Source of the DNA: Thamnaconus septentrionalis
Taxonomy: Eukaryota; Chordata; Actinopteri; Tetraodontiformes; Monacanthidae
DNA length: 64,000 nucleotides
Reading direction: 5' to 3'
NCBI GenBank assembly: GCA_009823395.1
Contig: CM020507.1
Coordinates: 5,336,501 to 5,400,500 of the forward strand
A program made the translations under genes and the position numbers. How positions within the stretch are numbered: the stretch's first letter is position 1; the number at the start of each line of letters is the position of its first letter. Shown here one piece after another: positions 46,561 through 59,688 of this stretch. The notes beneath the pieces were generated by a model. The model did not search any database. It was not told the origin of the DNA and saw only the letters and a program-made list of their open reading frames with translations.

Positions 46561-49299
46561 GCAGCGAGCTACCTCTCAGTGTGCGCTTCTCCGGACGCGA
46601 GCGGTCAAGAGCAGAGAAGAGGCATTCTCGCTTGATAAACTTGGGTTGTCACCTTCACCCAGCAAGCAATGTGTTGTTGTTGTTGTTGTTGTTGCACATC
46701 TGGTGCCCTGTCACAGCTATTAGCAGCTGGAACTGTGGATAACAAGTAGTCAGATTGGATGGAAGGTTGTTGAGTGGTGATGGAACAGTTGTTGTTTTAT
46801 TCAGCGTTGACAACAGGCTCCTGCTACATCTCACGTGGTGTCAAAGTAAAAATTTCAGACCATCAAAACACCAGTTGACCATTTGCGTGTTTGCAGAGCA
46901 GATTTCAGAGGTCCTCAGACAGACACCAGACTTCTTCTTCTTTTTCTTCTCCCTCCAATCCTCTGCATCCTCTTGTCTCTCACACCGATTCACTTCCTGT
47001 CCTCCATCACTCCACCACCACCACCTTCTCCTCCTCCTCCCCCTTAGCATGAGAAGCTCAACACCTTCTCCTCTGCTACTTCCTGCTCTGCCTCCTGTCT
47101 TTTCCTCAGTGCCGCTGCCTCTTAAACAGGAAAATGTCTCATCTAGTTTGACAGAACAAAACAAATAAGTGCATTATTGTCTCATCCACTCGTCTTTTTA
47201 AGGGTAAAAGGGCTCGAGTCCCGCGGCTGACAATCTCTCCGTGTCTCACAGACCGTCGACTGTTACGTGTTCGACGCTGCTTTTTACATTCCAGTCAGCA
47301 AAAGCGGCAGAAGCGTCCTCCGCTGCCGTTTGCGTTTCACTGAGGCCTTGTCCACGCTGACAGGAAAACGATTCCTCTCTCTCACTCTCTCTTTTTGGTA
47401 TCCTCTAATGTTTTTAATATGTTAGTTAGTTGGTGAGCCAGGCTGCCAGTTAGACAGTGAGCTATTAAAGAGAATTTGAATTGGAAGCTCAGCCACCATA
47501 TATGAGACCAATACATGAACCCAGCTGATCTTTCTTTCCATTTAGGGATCCGATTGTTTCATTTCCGGCAGAGGTGTTGCTGCTTATTGCACCCTGGGCT
47601 TGAAATGACAGTGACAGGAGGTTTGGCTGGCCGTGCTGCCACTGCTGACCAGCCAAGACAAAAAACAAAAAACCTTGTTCTGCCCGTTCAAAATCACTTC
47701 CCCCTCCATTATTCCACGTCGTCCTGGCACACTGCAGTGGAGCCACTGGACTCCACCCCAAACACTCCCACCCCTCGCCAGGGCCAGTGTGTCACTCAGA
47801 ACAGGCTGCAAGGCCTCTGACAGTGTGCCGGGGGGGAGACTCATTATTAATGCTTAATGAGTTTGGCTAATTAGCCTGCAGAGCTGCAGGAGGCCGTGGG
47901 AGGAGTTGGTTTACTCTGCACTTGTTTTTTTTTTTTTTTGCTTTCAAAAATCTCTAGCGCTGCATCAAGGTCAGCGACTATTCCATATTCTGTGTCGGGT
48001 TGGATTTCATCGTAGGACAGAATAGCTGGATGATCTTTAATGTGGCTCCCTGTTGCCTTCTTTCCCACTTTCCTTCTACTTCACACGTGTAACCCATTTC
48101 CTGCAGTCGCTTGCTCCAGATGATTTCTTCCGTCAGTCGTATCTCCGCTAATGGAACCGTAGTTTTAGTCAGAACATGACTCTATGTCGTAACATTACTT
48201 TTTATGGACTTTTTTGTGAGATGAGGAAAGAGGAGCCTGCTGCCTGATTCTTTTTCGTCTTGAAATCTGCTCTGTGAACATGGACGTAAACGACAAGTGG
48301 TGAAGAGCCGACGAGCCTGTTGCCAATGCTGTTATTTCAAAGTCTTTTGCCTCCAGTTTGGGGGAAAAAGAAGGTAAAATCTTAGATTTTTGTCACCAGT
48401 TTGTTGCTCAGTATTACAAATGTGAATGTGTTCTTGTGATTTTTTTTTTTTTTGGGGGGGGGGGGTTTAAAATGGATGTAGTGTAGTGTAATGGCAAATC
48501 TCCGCTGTTGGTAACTTTGACAGACGACCACTTCAGTTTTTCAGAGGAAACATAAAAAAAAAATCAATAAGAAATCATCATTCTACCATTTAAGCAATTA
48601 TTATTTGATTTATTTAGATTTTCATCTGACAATTAGCTGAAATTCCTGGTTCGGCTAATTAATGGCTGCGTCACAAGAGGCTAAAAGGCTGCTGGAACAA
48701 ACTCAAATACAACCACGAAGGGACAAAACTGGCGAAATAATCAATAAAAAAAAAACAATGCAATGACACAAGATAAGAATTGTGTAATTAGCCGAATTAG
48801 CTTCTTTGTTTTCCATTTATTACATCACATCACATCACCGTCTTATTTCTCAGCAGCTACTTCACTGTAAAAAATACTTGTTCTTTTGCCAGTTTAGTTC
48901 CTTCATGCAAAACCTGCAACAAATTGCTGAGATGCACCGATGTGACAGCAACAGAGTGTGACGGAGGAGAGGGAAAAAAACAAAACACCGAGACTCACAG
49001 TGAGTCGCGCAAAGTTGAAGAGACGTCAACGTCAAATCACAAGTGTGACTGACTGGAGGCTGAAAGCCTTGAAACGTGATCAGTTCCTTCACGAGAGCAG
49101 AGAGCCGCCGACGCACACAATCCTCTGACCGCCGCCGCCGTACACTCACAATCACTTTTCCCTCTCTTCCTCCTCCTCTTCCTCCTCTTCCACCCATCTC
49201 ATCAACACAGACACTCTCTGAAAACCACCGCATCCTCCCGTCGACGATCACTCTTTTTTTTTTTTTTTTCCACCATTCCAGCTCGTTTTCAGTTCCGTG

Positions 49300-49302
<3 letters not shown>

Positions 49303-49343
<41 letters not shown>
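49303..49343. repeat. (CTG)n trinucleotide repeat, about 13 units
   Basis: CTG on the plus strand, CAG on the minus strand. The antisense frame would give polyglutamine but lacks any recognisable protein context. Confidence 0.96.
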
Positions 49344-49344
<1 letters not shown>

Positions 49345-50668
49345 AGCAAACTGCCACATTGGTTCAATTCAATGTATCAGAGTCTTTGATTCACTCATAA
49401 CCAGTGAACAACAGCGCCGTTCTGCTTCCCCTCCCGACGCTGCGCATGTTTTTCTTTTCTCACGGCGTCTATTTTTAGAGCCATCGCTCAGCCTGCTGCT
49501 TCTGAGAGGCCTCATCGTGACCCGGCAGGTCACGTTCCACCGCCGCTACGCCACCGGCGCGCGATCTATTGAGCACTGGGGACCCGACAGCCTTACACTC
49601 GACCTCGGCCAGCCTCGCTGAACTCGCTGATTATCCCCTTTGGAATTGTGCCATTTCACAACAGAAACAATGATCTGTCAGAGGCACCAAACGTGGCCTG
49701 AAACTACCAAAAAAGATGTTTCTAAAGTCTCAGAATTGGGCAGTTCGTGGATTTATTGCAGCATTTTTGGTTTATTGACCATTCGGCCTCACAGCAGCTG
49801 CGAAATTGAAAAAACTGTTACTTAAACACGAAACAGTTTTGTTTTGATCTTGTCTAAATGTGAAAGGCATACTACTGTAAAACCACAGTAGACTGTTTAA
49901 TGGGAAAACTGTAGGCAGGAAATAGAACACATGCATACAGTAGAGTTACTTCGATAAAGCTTCTAAAGAGAGAAAAGTAAAATTACTTTTGTGTTCTTGT
50001 TCGCCAATTCAAAATTTTGTATTTATCTGAGGAGCAGGTCTACGCCCAGGGTGCACTGCACTCCCACACTCACTTTTCCTATTCTGGCTCCAAGACAAGG
50101 TAGACATCTGAATAAAATATACACCAGCCATACAATTAAAACCCAACGCAAAGTGAACATCGCTAATAAGTGCACACATGCTGCCAAAACTTTTGAGTTT
50201 TCTTTCAAAGTTTCCTGAACGCATGATATTTCATCCACAATTTCTGTGTGTGTTCCCTCAGAGGACGGCCGCCCTTGTACATTCCAAGCTTTGCAAAACA
50301 AAACAAAACAAAAATAATGAATAAAGAGAATTCTGCAGTACAGACGGTGTATAAATTATGGCAGCAGTCTTGCTAAAGTATTCATGGCGTTGCTTGTGAG
50401 ATGCTTCTAAACTGAATGTAATGAATTTGTACTTTATCGTGCCTGTAATTTCTTTTTTTAAGGTCCCCCAACTGAGAACAATTACTGTGAACTTCTTTCT
50501 GGGGGGGTCGGGGGGGTCGGGGTGCGTTTGTCGTGTCTGCATGTTGATGTTTGTTATGTGCTGAGCAGCGTGTGTGGATTCCAACAGGTGAATCCCACAA
50601 CGTGCAAAACTCTTGAAAAACGCAGTACATTGGACAACTGAGACAACAGTGCCAGAGGGACGCAGCGC

Positions 50669-50688
50669 CCTTTGTGACATCACAAAGG
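50669..50688. repeat. 20-bp near-palindrome, relative of the 6275 CRE palindrome
   Basis: CCTTTGTGACATCACAAAGG, self-complementary except at the centre, followed by AAATTTT as at 6275-6310. Indicates a dispersed repeat shared by both sites. Confidence 0.6.
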
Positions 50689-50761
50689 ACAAATTTTCAA
50701 GATGAAGTATACTTTGCAGAACATGCAGCCTTTAACGGCAATGAGAAAAAGCAAAACTGCG

Positions 50762-50797
<36 letters not shown>

Positions 50798-51389
50798 GGT
50801 ACTAAATTGTGTTCTATTCTTTAACCATTTGGTGACAAAGGGACACGTTTTATTGTGTTTGCTTTTATGTGGAGTTGTTGTGTTTTTGTTTTGTTTTTTT
50901 TAATCAAAAATCAAAAAAAAAATCAAAAAACCTAGTCGGGACCCATGTGTCGATTGTAGTTTTTGGACAGCGGGACGAGATGGAAGGCTTTACAGGAAGG
51001 AGGCGGAGCTAAATGCTGTCCTGCTTAATTTGCGAAGGGCTATTTGTAACACGGTGACCATAAACCAATACCTCTATGATTGTCTGCACAGCACACGAGC
51101 AGCGCCTCCTGCTGTTGACTGCGTCACTGCCGTCTCTCTGTGGCTCCGCTGGGACTTTCTTTTCTGCTTTTCTACAAAACCTGCCAGAAAAGCAGGTTGT
51201 GACTGTGATTACGAGAAGGCTTTGGTGGAAGTGCTGCGTCCCTGAGGGGAAAAACACAAATCTGGAATGGAACTAAATGTCAGATTATTTTCCCTACGGC
51301 TTTCTATGCCACAGAAAGTTGGACTCACGATATTATTGTCTTGTTGGCTCTTTTATTGTGTTACTGCCCTCAATGGAATATGAAGTATT

Positions 51390-51917
51390 TAAAGGTTCCA
51401 TATCATGCCAATTTTATTACCATTATTTTTTTGGAGTATGCCAAATTTCCAATCATTCGTGTGCCAAATGATTTAAAAGACCCCTGAGATGCTTGTAAAA
51501 TATTTAGCCCTCTGTGGCTAAAACAGCCAGTCTCAGCCTCCTGCTGGAGCTGAATGTTTGTTGATCTCCGGCATGTGTTTTTGGCGGGGAGGGGGGAGGA
51601 CAAGACGGCAGCAAAGGGCGGAGTCAACATCTCACTGTCACATCGTTTTTTTTTTTGTTTTTTTTTGTAACTAGCTATTTTAGCACACAGACATTCTGAA
51701 GAGCAGGGTGGGTGAAAAGCAGAGGAACTGAAGGGTAAAAAAAAAAATCCAATTTGGTAGTCGGAACTGGAAATACAACAAATGAAAATTGAAAATGACT
51801 TTTTTTTTATTCCTCTTTTTTTTTTTTTTTTACCTCGACTCTTGGCTGAAAGGCTTGGGGCACTGATTGCCTTCGGAAGACATTAGCCCAGTGATTTTGC
51901 ATAATATGGGCCCTTTA
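51390..51917. mobile_element. Inverted-repeat element, about 528 bp (TAAAGGNNCCATAT family)
   Basis: The left end reads TAAAGGTTCCATATCATGCC. The right end, reverse complemented, reads TAAAGGGCCCATATTATGC. The match is imperfect but clear. The interior has no transposase and includes T-rich runs and GC-rich CGGCAGCAAAGGGCGGAG. It is a non-autonomous DNA element; the superfamily was not determined. Confidence 0.6.
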
Positions 51918-53467
51918 TTGACAATGTTACCGTTTTTGAGCTGCTTGAAAACGCGCATCTGGAGTAATACGGCAGGAGAAAAAAAAAATCCTCACCCTTC
52001 ATGTGGAAATAGGAGGAAATTGAAGGGAATTGAAGGGAACTGAACAGAAGTCCCAGGACAAAGTTCACACAGACGGAGCTCCTGCACTGGATTTGGACGG
52101 AGCTGCAAAGACCTGTCCCACCTCTCCGGACCCTCCGACTGTGGCCTTTGATTGGTGGTTACATAACGAACCCAAACTTTAATTAACGGGGGGAGAGAAG
52201 GGGGGGAAGAGGGGTCGGGGGTGGTTGTTGGAAGAGCGTCTGACGCAGGTCATGGACGTCAGCAGCGGACAATGAACAATGAGGTCCAAAGCTGAGGAGT
52301 GGGGGGCAACAGGACAGTACACTTCCTGTTTGGGGAGGGGGGTTGAATTCGGGAGGGGAGGGGGTGGGGGCGGGGGCGTCGGTATGTTGGTCATCGGTCG
52401 AGTCTGCACCCTACTTTTAGCGACTGTACCAACGGTGGAAAGTTTACCAGTGGTGAAATGTTTTCGCCGTGACTCCTGTAAATACGGTTCAGCATTCCAG
52501 CGCTCCAGCGACGGCCTCTCCGTCTCACTGGCGTGTTGATGACGTGTTCTTGGTTTAGGGCGTGGCCTCAGCAGACCCGCCGTAGACCACATTCATTCCC
52601 CGTCTGCTGGTATTTTTCTAATCAAGATCCTCTTCAGCCAACTGCTCAAGCGACGCAGACACATCTATTTTTCAACAACACAAATCTGCATAATTCATGC
52701 AAAATGTATCGCTGGTTTCTTTGTTAGCATCTTGTGTTTTTAAAGTGAAGTATTCTTCTATTCTACTCGTAAAAAAACCAAGAAAAAAAAAAATTATGAT
52801 TGTGCCAAATTTCTCCGTGCTGTTTCTGTGCCATCCGTTTCCGACAGAACGGATTTCTTGGATATTTTACTCGTGAATCTTGCCTTTAAGAAAAGACTGA
52901 GATCAAACATTTTATTTTCCTCCCAAAATGGACATGGAAAAGCTGCTTCTGAACGTTCACTTTGAGTTGCGCTTGGATTGATTTATTTTATTTTATTTTT
53001 TCCTGGTCATTGTTTGTTTTGCCTCAGTGTGACATCAAAACAAAGCAGCGCCGAGCACACACTGCCACACAGCAGAGGGCTGCTTAGAGTCCGAGGCGGT
53101 GAAAAGCCTTTTATTATTTTCAGTGAGGAAGCCATGAATTGCTGTCATTTGTTAATTTTCCCTCAAACTCTTGCTGTTGCTGCGGGAAGCGATGCACTGC
53201 TTCTGTTCCTTTTTGTGCTGGTGTGCACTCAGTGACCGGACGGCGCTGGGCGGAATCTCTTCAAACGACTCCTTGTAGCTTTTCTTGATTTATTTGTTGC
53301 TTATTTCTCGCTCGGTTGTCTGTGCCTCCACTTTGAAGAAAACTGGAAAGAATGGGAAAGTAAAGTAAGGCCGACGGTTTTGACCTCAGCTTTTGAAAAT
53401 AATATTCACTCAACGCTCTGTGAACAATTTCTTTATAAAAGCGAGAGCCGTGTCCGGCACGGGGGTC

Positions 53468-53499
<32 letters not shown>

Positions 53500-56449
53500 G
53501 CTGCAGCTGAAGTCTCGGCTGCATGTGTGATATTTAAAATGTCATCAGGATGATGCGGGAGCCACTTCAGGTTCACCGGCTGTCGGAATGGACCCCATTT
53601 TTTCTGGTCACCAAGTGCACATTTTCTTTTCCATGAAAACAGAAAATGAAACTCATAGTTTTTCATAGGATGGAAGTGCTGTGACAAACTGCTGATGTAT
53701 TTAAGCTCTTTTTTTCAAAAGAAATACCAGAAAAAACAAAACAAAAGAAATGTTGCGCTGGCTTTTGTCTTGCCTTTGTATCAATGTGCCCCGTGTGTGT
53801 GAAAGGGGAAGGTTGTTGTTCCTGTCAACAGAAAAATGTCCAACTGGTCATTAATAAAAGATGTTTGTCTTAAATCATTCATAGAAAAGAAAAGAAAAGG
53901 ATCAAAGTGTCTCTGTGGTGGATTCAGGATCATTGCTGAGTGGAGTGTGTGTCCGTGTGCGGGTGTGAGTGTGACAAGGAGGAGGGCTGATTTCATGCCT
54001 GTTTTAAAAGGCAACCTTTGGAGCAGGGATGACGAACACACTTGCAATAAGCATCGTTTCACAGGAGAACGGTGCCAGCGTGAGTCAGACATGATAAAAG
54101 GTACAATTAGCAGTAGAAGATACTGAGCTGATGTGACACTTTAAAAATAAAAAAAAACAAAAGTCGATCAACCAGCCCACGGAGCAAAAGTGTCAGTGTA
54201 GTTCAAGGTTCCACATCCTGCCAAATTCACAGCTTTGTTTGCTGTTTTTTCCAAGAAGAACACGACTCTGTCTGACCAAGAACTGCCCAGAACGGAGGAT
54301 CGCTTGGTGACAATACACAACAACAAAGCTTCATCTGGAAGCTGTCGGTCGTATTTTGGGTAGTTACTTTTTCAGGGCTGCTCCAATGGAGTCAGAGGTT
54401 TTTGACAGTGAATCTAATTGGAGGTCTTTAACTTCTCAGGAACTGTGGGTCACAAACAATGACAAGAAACAAACAAACAGACTGAAAAAGCAAGGATGAA
54501 GTTCAAGTCTTTGGAGACTTGAAAGGTTAACAAGGCAGCCACAGCACAGAACTGAGCCGGGAGAAAGAAAGAAAATAATACCAGCCTCAATGGAAAATGT
54601 GTCCCATCAACTAAATGATCAGAGAAGATGTCAAATTTCCACTTACGCTAAAATTACCCCCAAAAAAAAAAAAAAAAAAAACCCGCAGCAAATTGCCAAG
54701 CAGCAGTTTCCACCCCGTCATTTTCAGTCAGATCTTACATCGAGGCTTTAACCTCGAGTCTTTCAGCAGGGCTGTAATTTCCTGCTGATCTCTGCCGAAG
54801 GAAACACTGACAAGTGGGTCGGGTGGGCAAAATACCAACTAAAGATTGACGAAGCCATCTCAGACCTAAATAAAAAAATACATAAATAAATTCATGAAAA
54901 AATTTGACAAGGCCAGTTGCCAGACAAGCATGCAAACTGCAGTTGTGTTGGGTCAGTGCTTCCTATCCATTTTGTTAAGGGTGACGCCACCTTTGGCTCC
55001 ACTGGGGATTTGACTGGAATTGAAAAAAGTGCTTTCACACTAAACACTTTCTCAAGTAAATGGCTGTGTTTATGAAACATGCCTCGTGGATGGAGTTTTC
55101 CATTCTGATACGAGATATTGATGCTCTCAGAAAGAGTGACACCTCACGGCCGATCATCAGCAACAACCACAGAAAGAATCTCACTGCGCGACATTGGAAA
55201 GGTCCAGTGCAAAGCCCAGCCGGCATCTCACCGTTTTTGTGCCACAGAAATGTAACTGTACACCCCCCTCTCCCCCCATTTCTGAACAACACTCTTCTCT
55301 CAACACTATTGTACTTCCATTCATTTTCATGTTTAAGCTGCTGCGTGGGAGGAATCTGGAAGCTTACTGATGGATAATCCGCCGTCTATTTTTGCAGCTT
55401 GGGCCTTCACTTCATCGCTACACATCGTCAAACGCACGTCTGGACCGTTGTCAAGCGCGTCGTGAATGTACTTGGTGGTAAACAGCTTCTTGGCGCGACC
55501 GTAGTACTGAACATACACCCGAGATGTATGTTAACGGTGCTGCTCTGTGTCAACTGGAAATACAAGTATAAAATACAATACAATAAAATACGATAGGATG
55601 GAAAAGCAGCCAGAGGCAGAAAAAAACTCTCCAGAAAACGTGCACTCGCTCCTTCTAAAACAGACAATGTCATTAATAACTGATTAGTTTTGAGGAACAA
55701 TATCGAGTCAATCAGAAGGTCGGTGTAGCTTTGCGCTAACCGTCGAGCTAGTTTCATACGAGGAACAGAGGACGTTTGAGAAAATTTCAAACTACAAAAA
55801 CATATACGGTATAGAAAGAGTTGCTGAGGATACAAAAGGTCGAACAGCCTTCGATTGATTTTGTGCACAAGGGAAACCGAGAGACAGAGGTATTCAATCA
55901 CATTTAGAACAGGTCAGCGAGGGTGCTCGCCAAGCCGCAGCCAAGGCTGAACCACCGAGTGGCTCCGCCCAGTTTCATCCACGCTGCCATTACTGCCCCC
56001 ATTAGTGCATTCAAGTCACAAAAAAGGACTTAAAAAGCAGAGGAATGATAAGAACAATGTGTGATTGTGTGTTTGTGATGCTGTGTGTGTGTGAATACAA
56101 TGCTAACAGCCAGAACGCTCTAGATCGTATTTGCGGGGTCTTCACATTCTTCCTGGAGAACACGCAAAAGCTCCTTTCTAATCGCTTTGAGGAAAAAAAT
56201 GTTGCCGCGGCCGCTGCAAAGGTCAGCTCTGTGAAAACTAATTGAAAAGAGTCAGACAAGCAACATGCGGCGGGAGTCCAGCGGGACTAGTTGCAAACAG
56301 GGAAACATCAGAGCGACGGTCTCCCACAGTCTCGGCTAAATGCTACGTTAACAAGCTCACGTTGATTCTCACAATAAAAGATAACGATGTGCCTTCCCCA
56401 AAATAACGGCCTTCCCCTTATGCATAATCTAATTGACATCCATCTAGAC
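51918..56449. other. Intergenic stretch, no gene recognised
   Basis: Includes G-rich sequence at 52190-52385, a CT-rich tract at 53466-53502 and A-runs near 54660. Open frames up to about 157 codons (55428-55901, minus) have no recognisable domains. No RNA gene was seen. Confidence 0.5.
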
Positions 56450-56839
56450 CTGGCATGGGCAAACTACGGCCCGGGGGCCATATGCGGCCCGTTCAGTTTT
56501 TTTAATCCGACCCGCCAAACTTGAAGAAATGATGCTAATAGTCAGTCAGTCATAACATAGCTGTATTTCCTCCATGTTTCCAGTGAGTCACTTCAATAAA
56601 GAGCTAAATACCGTGGGGCGCCAAAGACGCTGATTTGGTTGCAACTTTGCTTTGGTTCATTTTCAATTGACATCAAAGCAACATGTTTTTTTTTTTTACA
56701 TAACTCATGATATATTCTTTCCTCCTATGAAGTGAGCCACCTCACAACACTCCATCCATCGGCTGCTGCTTCTCCGGCCCCTCTGTCACATCTTAAAAGC
56801 CAATGTGGCCCCACCAGTCAAAAAGTTTGCCCTCCCCTG
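56450..56839. mobile_element. Non-autonomous hAT element (390 bp) with terminal inverted repeats and near-8-bp target duplication
   Basis: Left end CTGGCATGGGCAAACTACGG, then CCCGGGGGCCATATGCGGCC. The right end, reverse complemented, is CAGGGGAGGGCAAACTTTTT. The GGGCAAACT and GGCCACAT/GGCCATAT words are typical of Charlie/hAT-type ends. Flanks are ATCTAGAC (56442-56449) and GTCTAGAA (56840-56847), sharing TCTAGA, consistent with an aged 8-bp duplication. No transposase remains. Confidence 0.75.
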
Positions 56840-57286
56840 GTCTAGAAGGTCCACTGGGACTTCTTCTTCTCTCCATCTGATAAGAGACGCCGCTGTTTGT
56901 CTCGCTCATGTGCAAACAAACACGTGAATGTGAACATCAAAGAACAGCAATCAACGACAATCACCTTTGACATCTGACCGGAGTTTGCGACGACCATGAG
57001 ATGAAAGATCCAAGAGCTGCAGTTCCAAGAGACCAAAGAGCAGCCAGACTGCGAGGCTGACTGGGATCACACACCTGCACAAGTGCTGCTAATTCCCCCT
57101 GTGTTGGCCACGCCCACTCTCCCCCCTGCAATACTTAAAGCTGCAGTATGCAGAGTTTCAGGGCTCATGAGCCAGCTGCTACTGTTCAGTATTTCTGCTT
57201 CCTGCATTCACTTCCTGTATAAATTCGTAAAACTAATGTCCACAAAAAACCTGCAAAAAAACTGGTTGGCTAAGACTAACAACAAG

Positions 57287-57293
<7 letters not shown>

Positions 57294-57357
<64 letters not shown>
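57294..57357. repeat. (TA)n microsatellite
   Basis: About 64 bp of TA dinucleotides. Confidence 0.96.
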
Positions 57358-57361
<4 letters not shown>

Positions 57362-58292
57362 ATATGTGTGTGCCAACCTCGTAAAGAACAACTCTAAGAA
57401 GTTGTGTTGAGTTGTGGCTCAGAAAGGAAACACAATTGACTATTAATGGCCAGGGAGTGAATCATTTTGTAAGTCTTATTTTTGCTCTTATTTTTCCTTG
57501 TTTACTCAGAGTATTAATAAAATATATTTGATCAAACTTAGTGGATATTTTGTCTTTGTTAATTTGGAAACAAATAAACACTATAAACACTTGATGTCAA
57601 AGTTTGTTTCCATGGAGAAATCAAGAACTTGTGCAATTTCATTAGGGGGCTTAATAATTTTTGCCTTAAGTGCAAGTTTATATTTGCATTGCATCCCAAA
57701 ACATTTCCTCCACAGAGCGCCACCCAGAGGGCTGAGGGGGGAGCGGAGGAACATTCCGGCAGGAATTTGCTTGTCTGCGGATTCAGTCGAGCGAAAGCAG
57801 ATATTTGATTCCTCGGGCCAGTGTGCTGCTCCGGCGTGATGCACGGAGACGGAACAGACGTGCATGATGGTTTATCTTATTGATCTCTCTCATGCTTTCA
57901 TGCTCATAAGCATCCAGAGGGGAAACAATCAAATATGACATTCTTCTTTTATGGCTTGGGTGGAATTTTATGTATTTCGGAACGGCAAAGAGGCAGAATG
58001 CGGTTGGAAAGCCGCCGATCGATTCACTCCAAACATGAGCCAACTTCTTTTTCTCTTTTTCTTTTCTTTCCATTTAGTTGTATGAATGTGGAATATGTTG
58101 CGTCCGTGCTAATCTCTTGAGCTACAGCTGCACTTTCCTGCCATTCTTCCTCCAGGGCTTTTTCCCAACTCGCAAACAGTTGCTTCTGAATTTCATCTCA
58201 GCTGATTGTAATCTGGTGTATAATGACATTCAGATTATGGCCAGTCCCAGGCTGCCACAGCCTGCACAACATGGTTGGGGTTGATGCATTAG

Positions 58293-58315
58293 AAGTGTTA
58301 ACCGGGTTAACACTT
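58293..58315. repeat. Perfect 11-bp inverted repeat with 1-nt centre
   Basis: AAGTGTTAACC, a single G, then GGTTAACACTT. The centre AACCGGGTT resembles a Grainyhead/CP2 site and GTTAAC resembles an HNF1 half-site. Function unknown. Confidence 0.85.
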
Positions 58316-59380
58316 AACGGTTTTTCTGCAGGTTTTTATGAAGCACCGTTCAACAAATGAGGTTTTCAGAGGAAACGAGACAAGAAGCTTTTCCACCACT
58401 GCATGCACAAAACATAAATAAGTAAAGAAATAAACAAATAAACAAATAAATAAATAAAATCCTCCAGCGGGAGGCCCGGAGTCGATCGGTATCAGTGTCG
58501 CAGCACGACGTCAGGAAGGAGCTGGAGTGGCAGCAGGCGATGGTGTCAGATGTGCAGATATTTTCTCGAGCGCGGCTGCAGATTCGAAAAATGTGAAGAA
58601 ATGTGAAGAACTCAAGGAGGGAAGGGGGGAGGGGGAATGTGCTACATGAAAAATGTGCTACATGTGCTACATGAAAAAACCTGAGCTGAGACGAGCAACA
58701 GCCAGAGCCAGAGTTGTGTCAAAAAATAACATATTCATCTTTACGCATTTCTTTAGTGATTTTAGGTTAATTCGGGACCTTTTGTAGTGGTTATACGGAG
58801 TGTACGTGTGAATCACGTAGAGAGACGGCACCACTGCTGGAAACTTCTAACGACCTCTGGAATGTCAGACTGTCGGCCTCCCCCGCCAGCTCCCCGCCAG
58901 TCGTTACCTGCTGTGCAAGCTCCAAAACCTTCCACACGGCGCTGCTTCTCCGTGAGAAGGAGGAGGAGGAGCTACAACACCGTGTTTTGGTTACGAGAAG
59001 AGAGCAGCGAACGCCTGTGGCGTGTTTACAAAGCCAAACCTTCCTGCTAATTAAATAATAAAAGAATCATTACAAGAGGGGAGAAAAACAGGCAAAACAA
59101 AAAAACTGCGGAGCCACGAGGGCTTCGGACGGCCTCATTTCAGGCTTTAAAAAGTGAACAACAGCCAAAGTTCTCCAACAGTTTTCATCTTCGTGAACTT
59201 TTTCACCCCAGGCGACTTTCAGTCGGCGCACATTTATTCAAAAGGGGCATCATTTGACAATGCAGAGCAAAGGTTCAACAACAGGGGTCACTGATCTTTT
59301 TTTTTTTTTGCGTTCATGAGGCTAAAAAAATAACAACGGGTATTTATCAAAAGTTGGGACGGGTGATAATAAATTTCACA

Positions 59381-59688
59381 TCATTCATTCATTCATCTTC
59401 TATACCCGCTTATTCCAATTCAGGGTCACGGGGGTCTGCTGGAGCCTATCCCAGCTGTCTTAGGGCGAAGGCAGGGTGACACCCTGGACAAGTCGCCAGT
59501 TCATCGCTGGGCCACATAGAAACAAACAACCATTCACACTCACATGCACACCTACGGACAATTTAGAATGTTCAATTGACCTCACATGCATGTTTTTGTA
59601 CTGTGGGAGGAAGCCGGAGAACCCGGAGAGAACCCACGCAGACACAGGGAGAACATGCAAACTTCACACAGAAAGGTTAGTCCAGGTT
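59381..59688 (-). mobile_element. SINE-like dispersed fish repeat, body portion
   Basis: Contains CTATACCCGCTTATTCC, GGGTCACGGGGGTCTGCTGG, GCCTATCCCAGCTGTC, ACAACCATTCACACTCACAT, GTGGGAGGAAGCCGGAGAAC and AACCCACGCAGACACAGGG, in the usual order of this abundant family. A (TTCA)n tract at 59383-59396 sits at one end. Read on the minus strand, a tRNA-like head such as the one at 40910-40970 would normally come first, but it is missing. Confidence 0.7.

Larger units (their letters stand above)
46561..51389. other. Intergenic stretch, no gene recognised
   Basis: Contains (TTG)n at 46673-46694, a pyrimidine-rich patch at 46935-47045, (CTG)n at 49303-49343 and (TG)n at 50766-50795. Two TAATTA-rich patches (47840-47890 and 48590-48700) look like regulatory DNA but have no other support. 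No exon was recognised. Confidence 0.5.

Noticed and set aside
48862..49359. 165-codon minus-strand frame with polyglutamine
   Set aside because: The run of Q comes from the CTG/CAG microsatellite. The rest has no domain or splice context.
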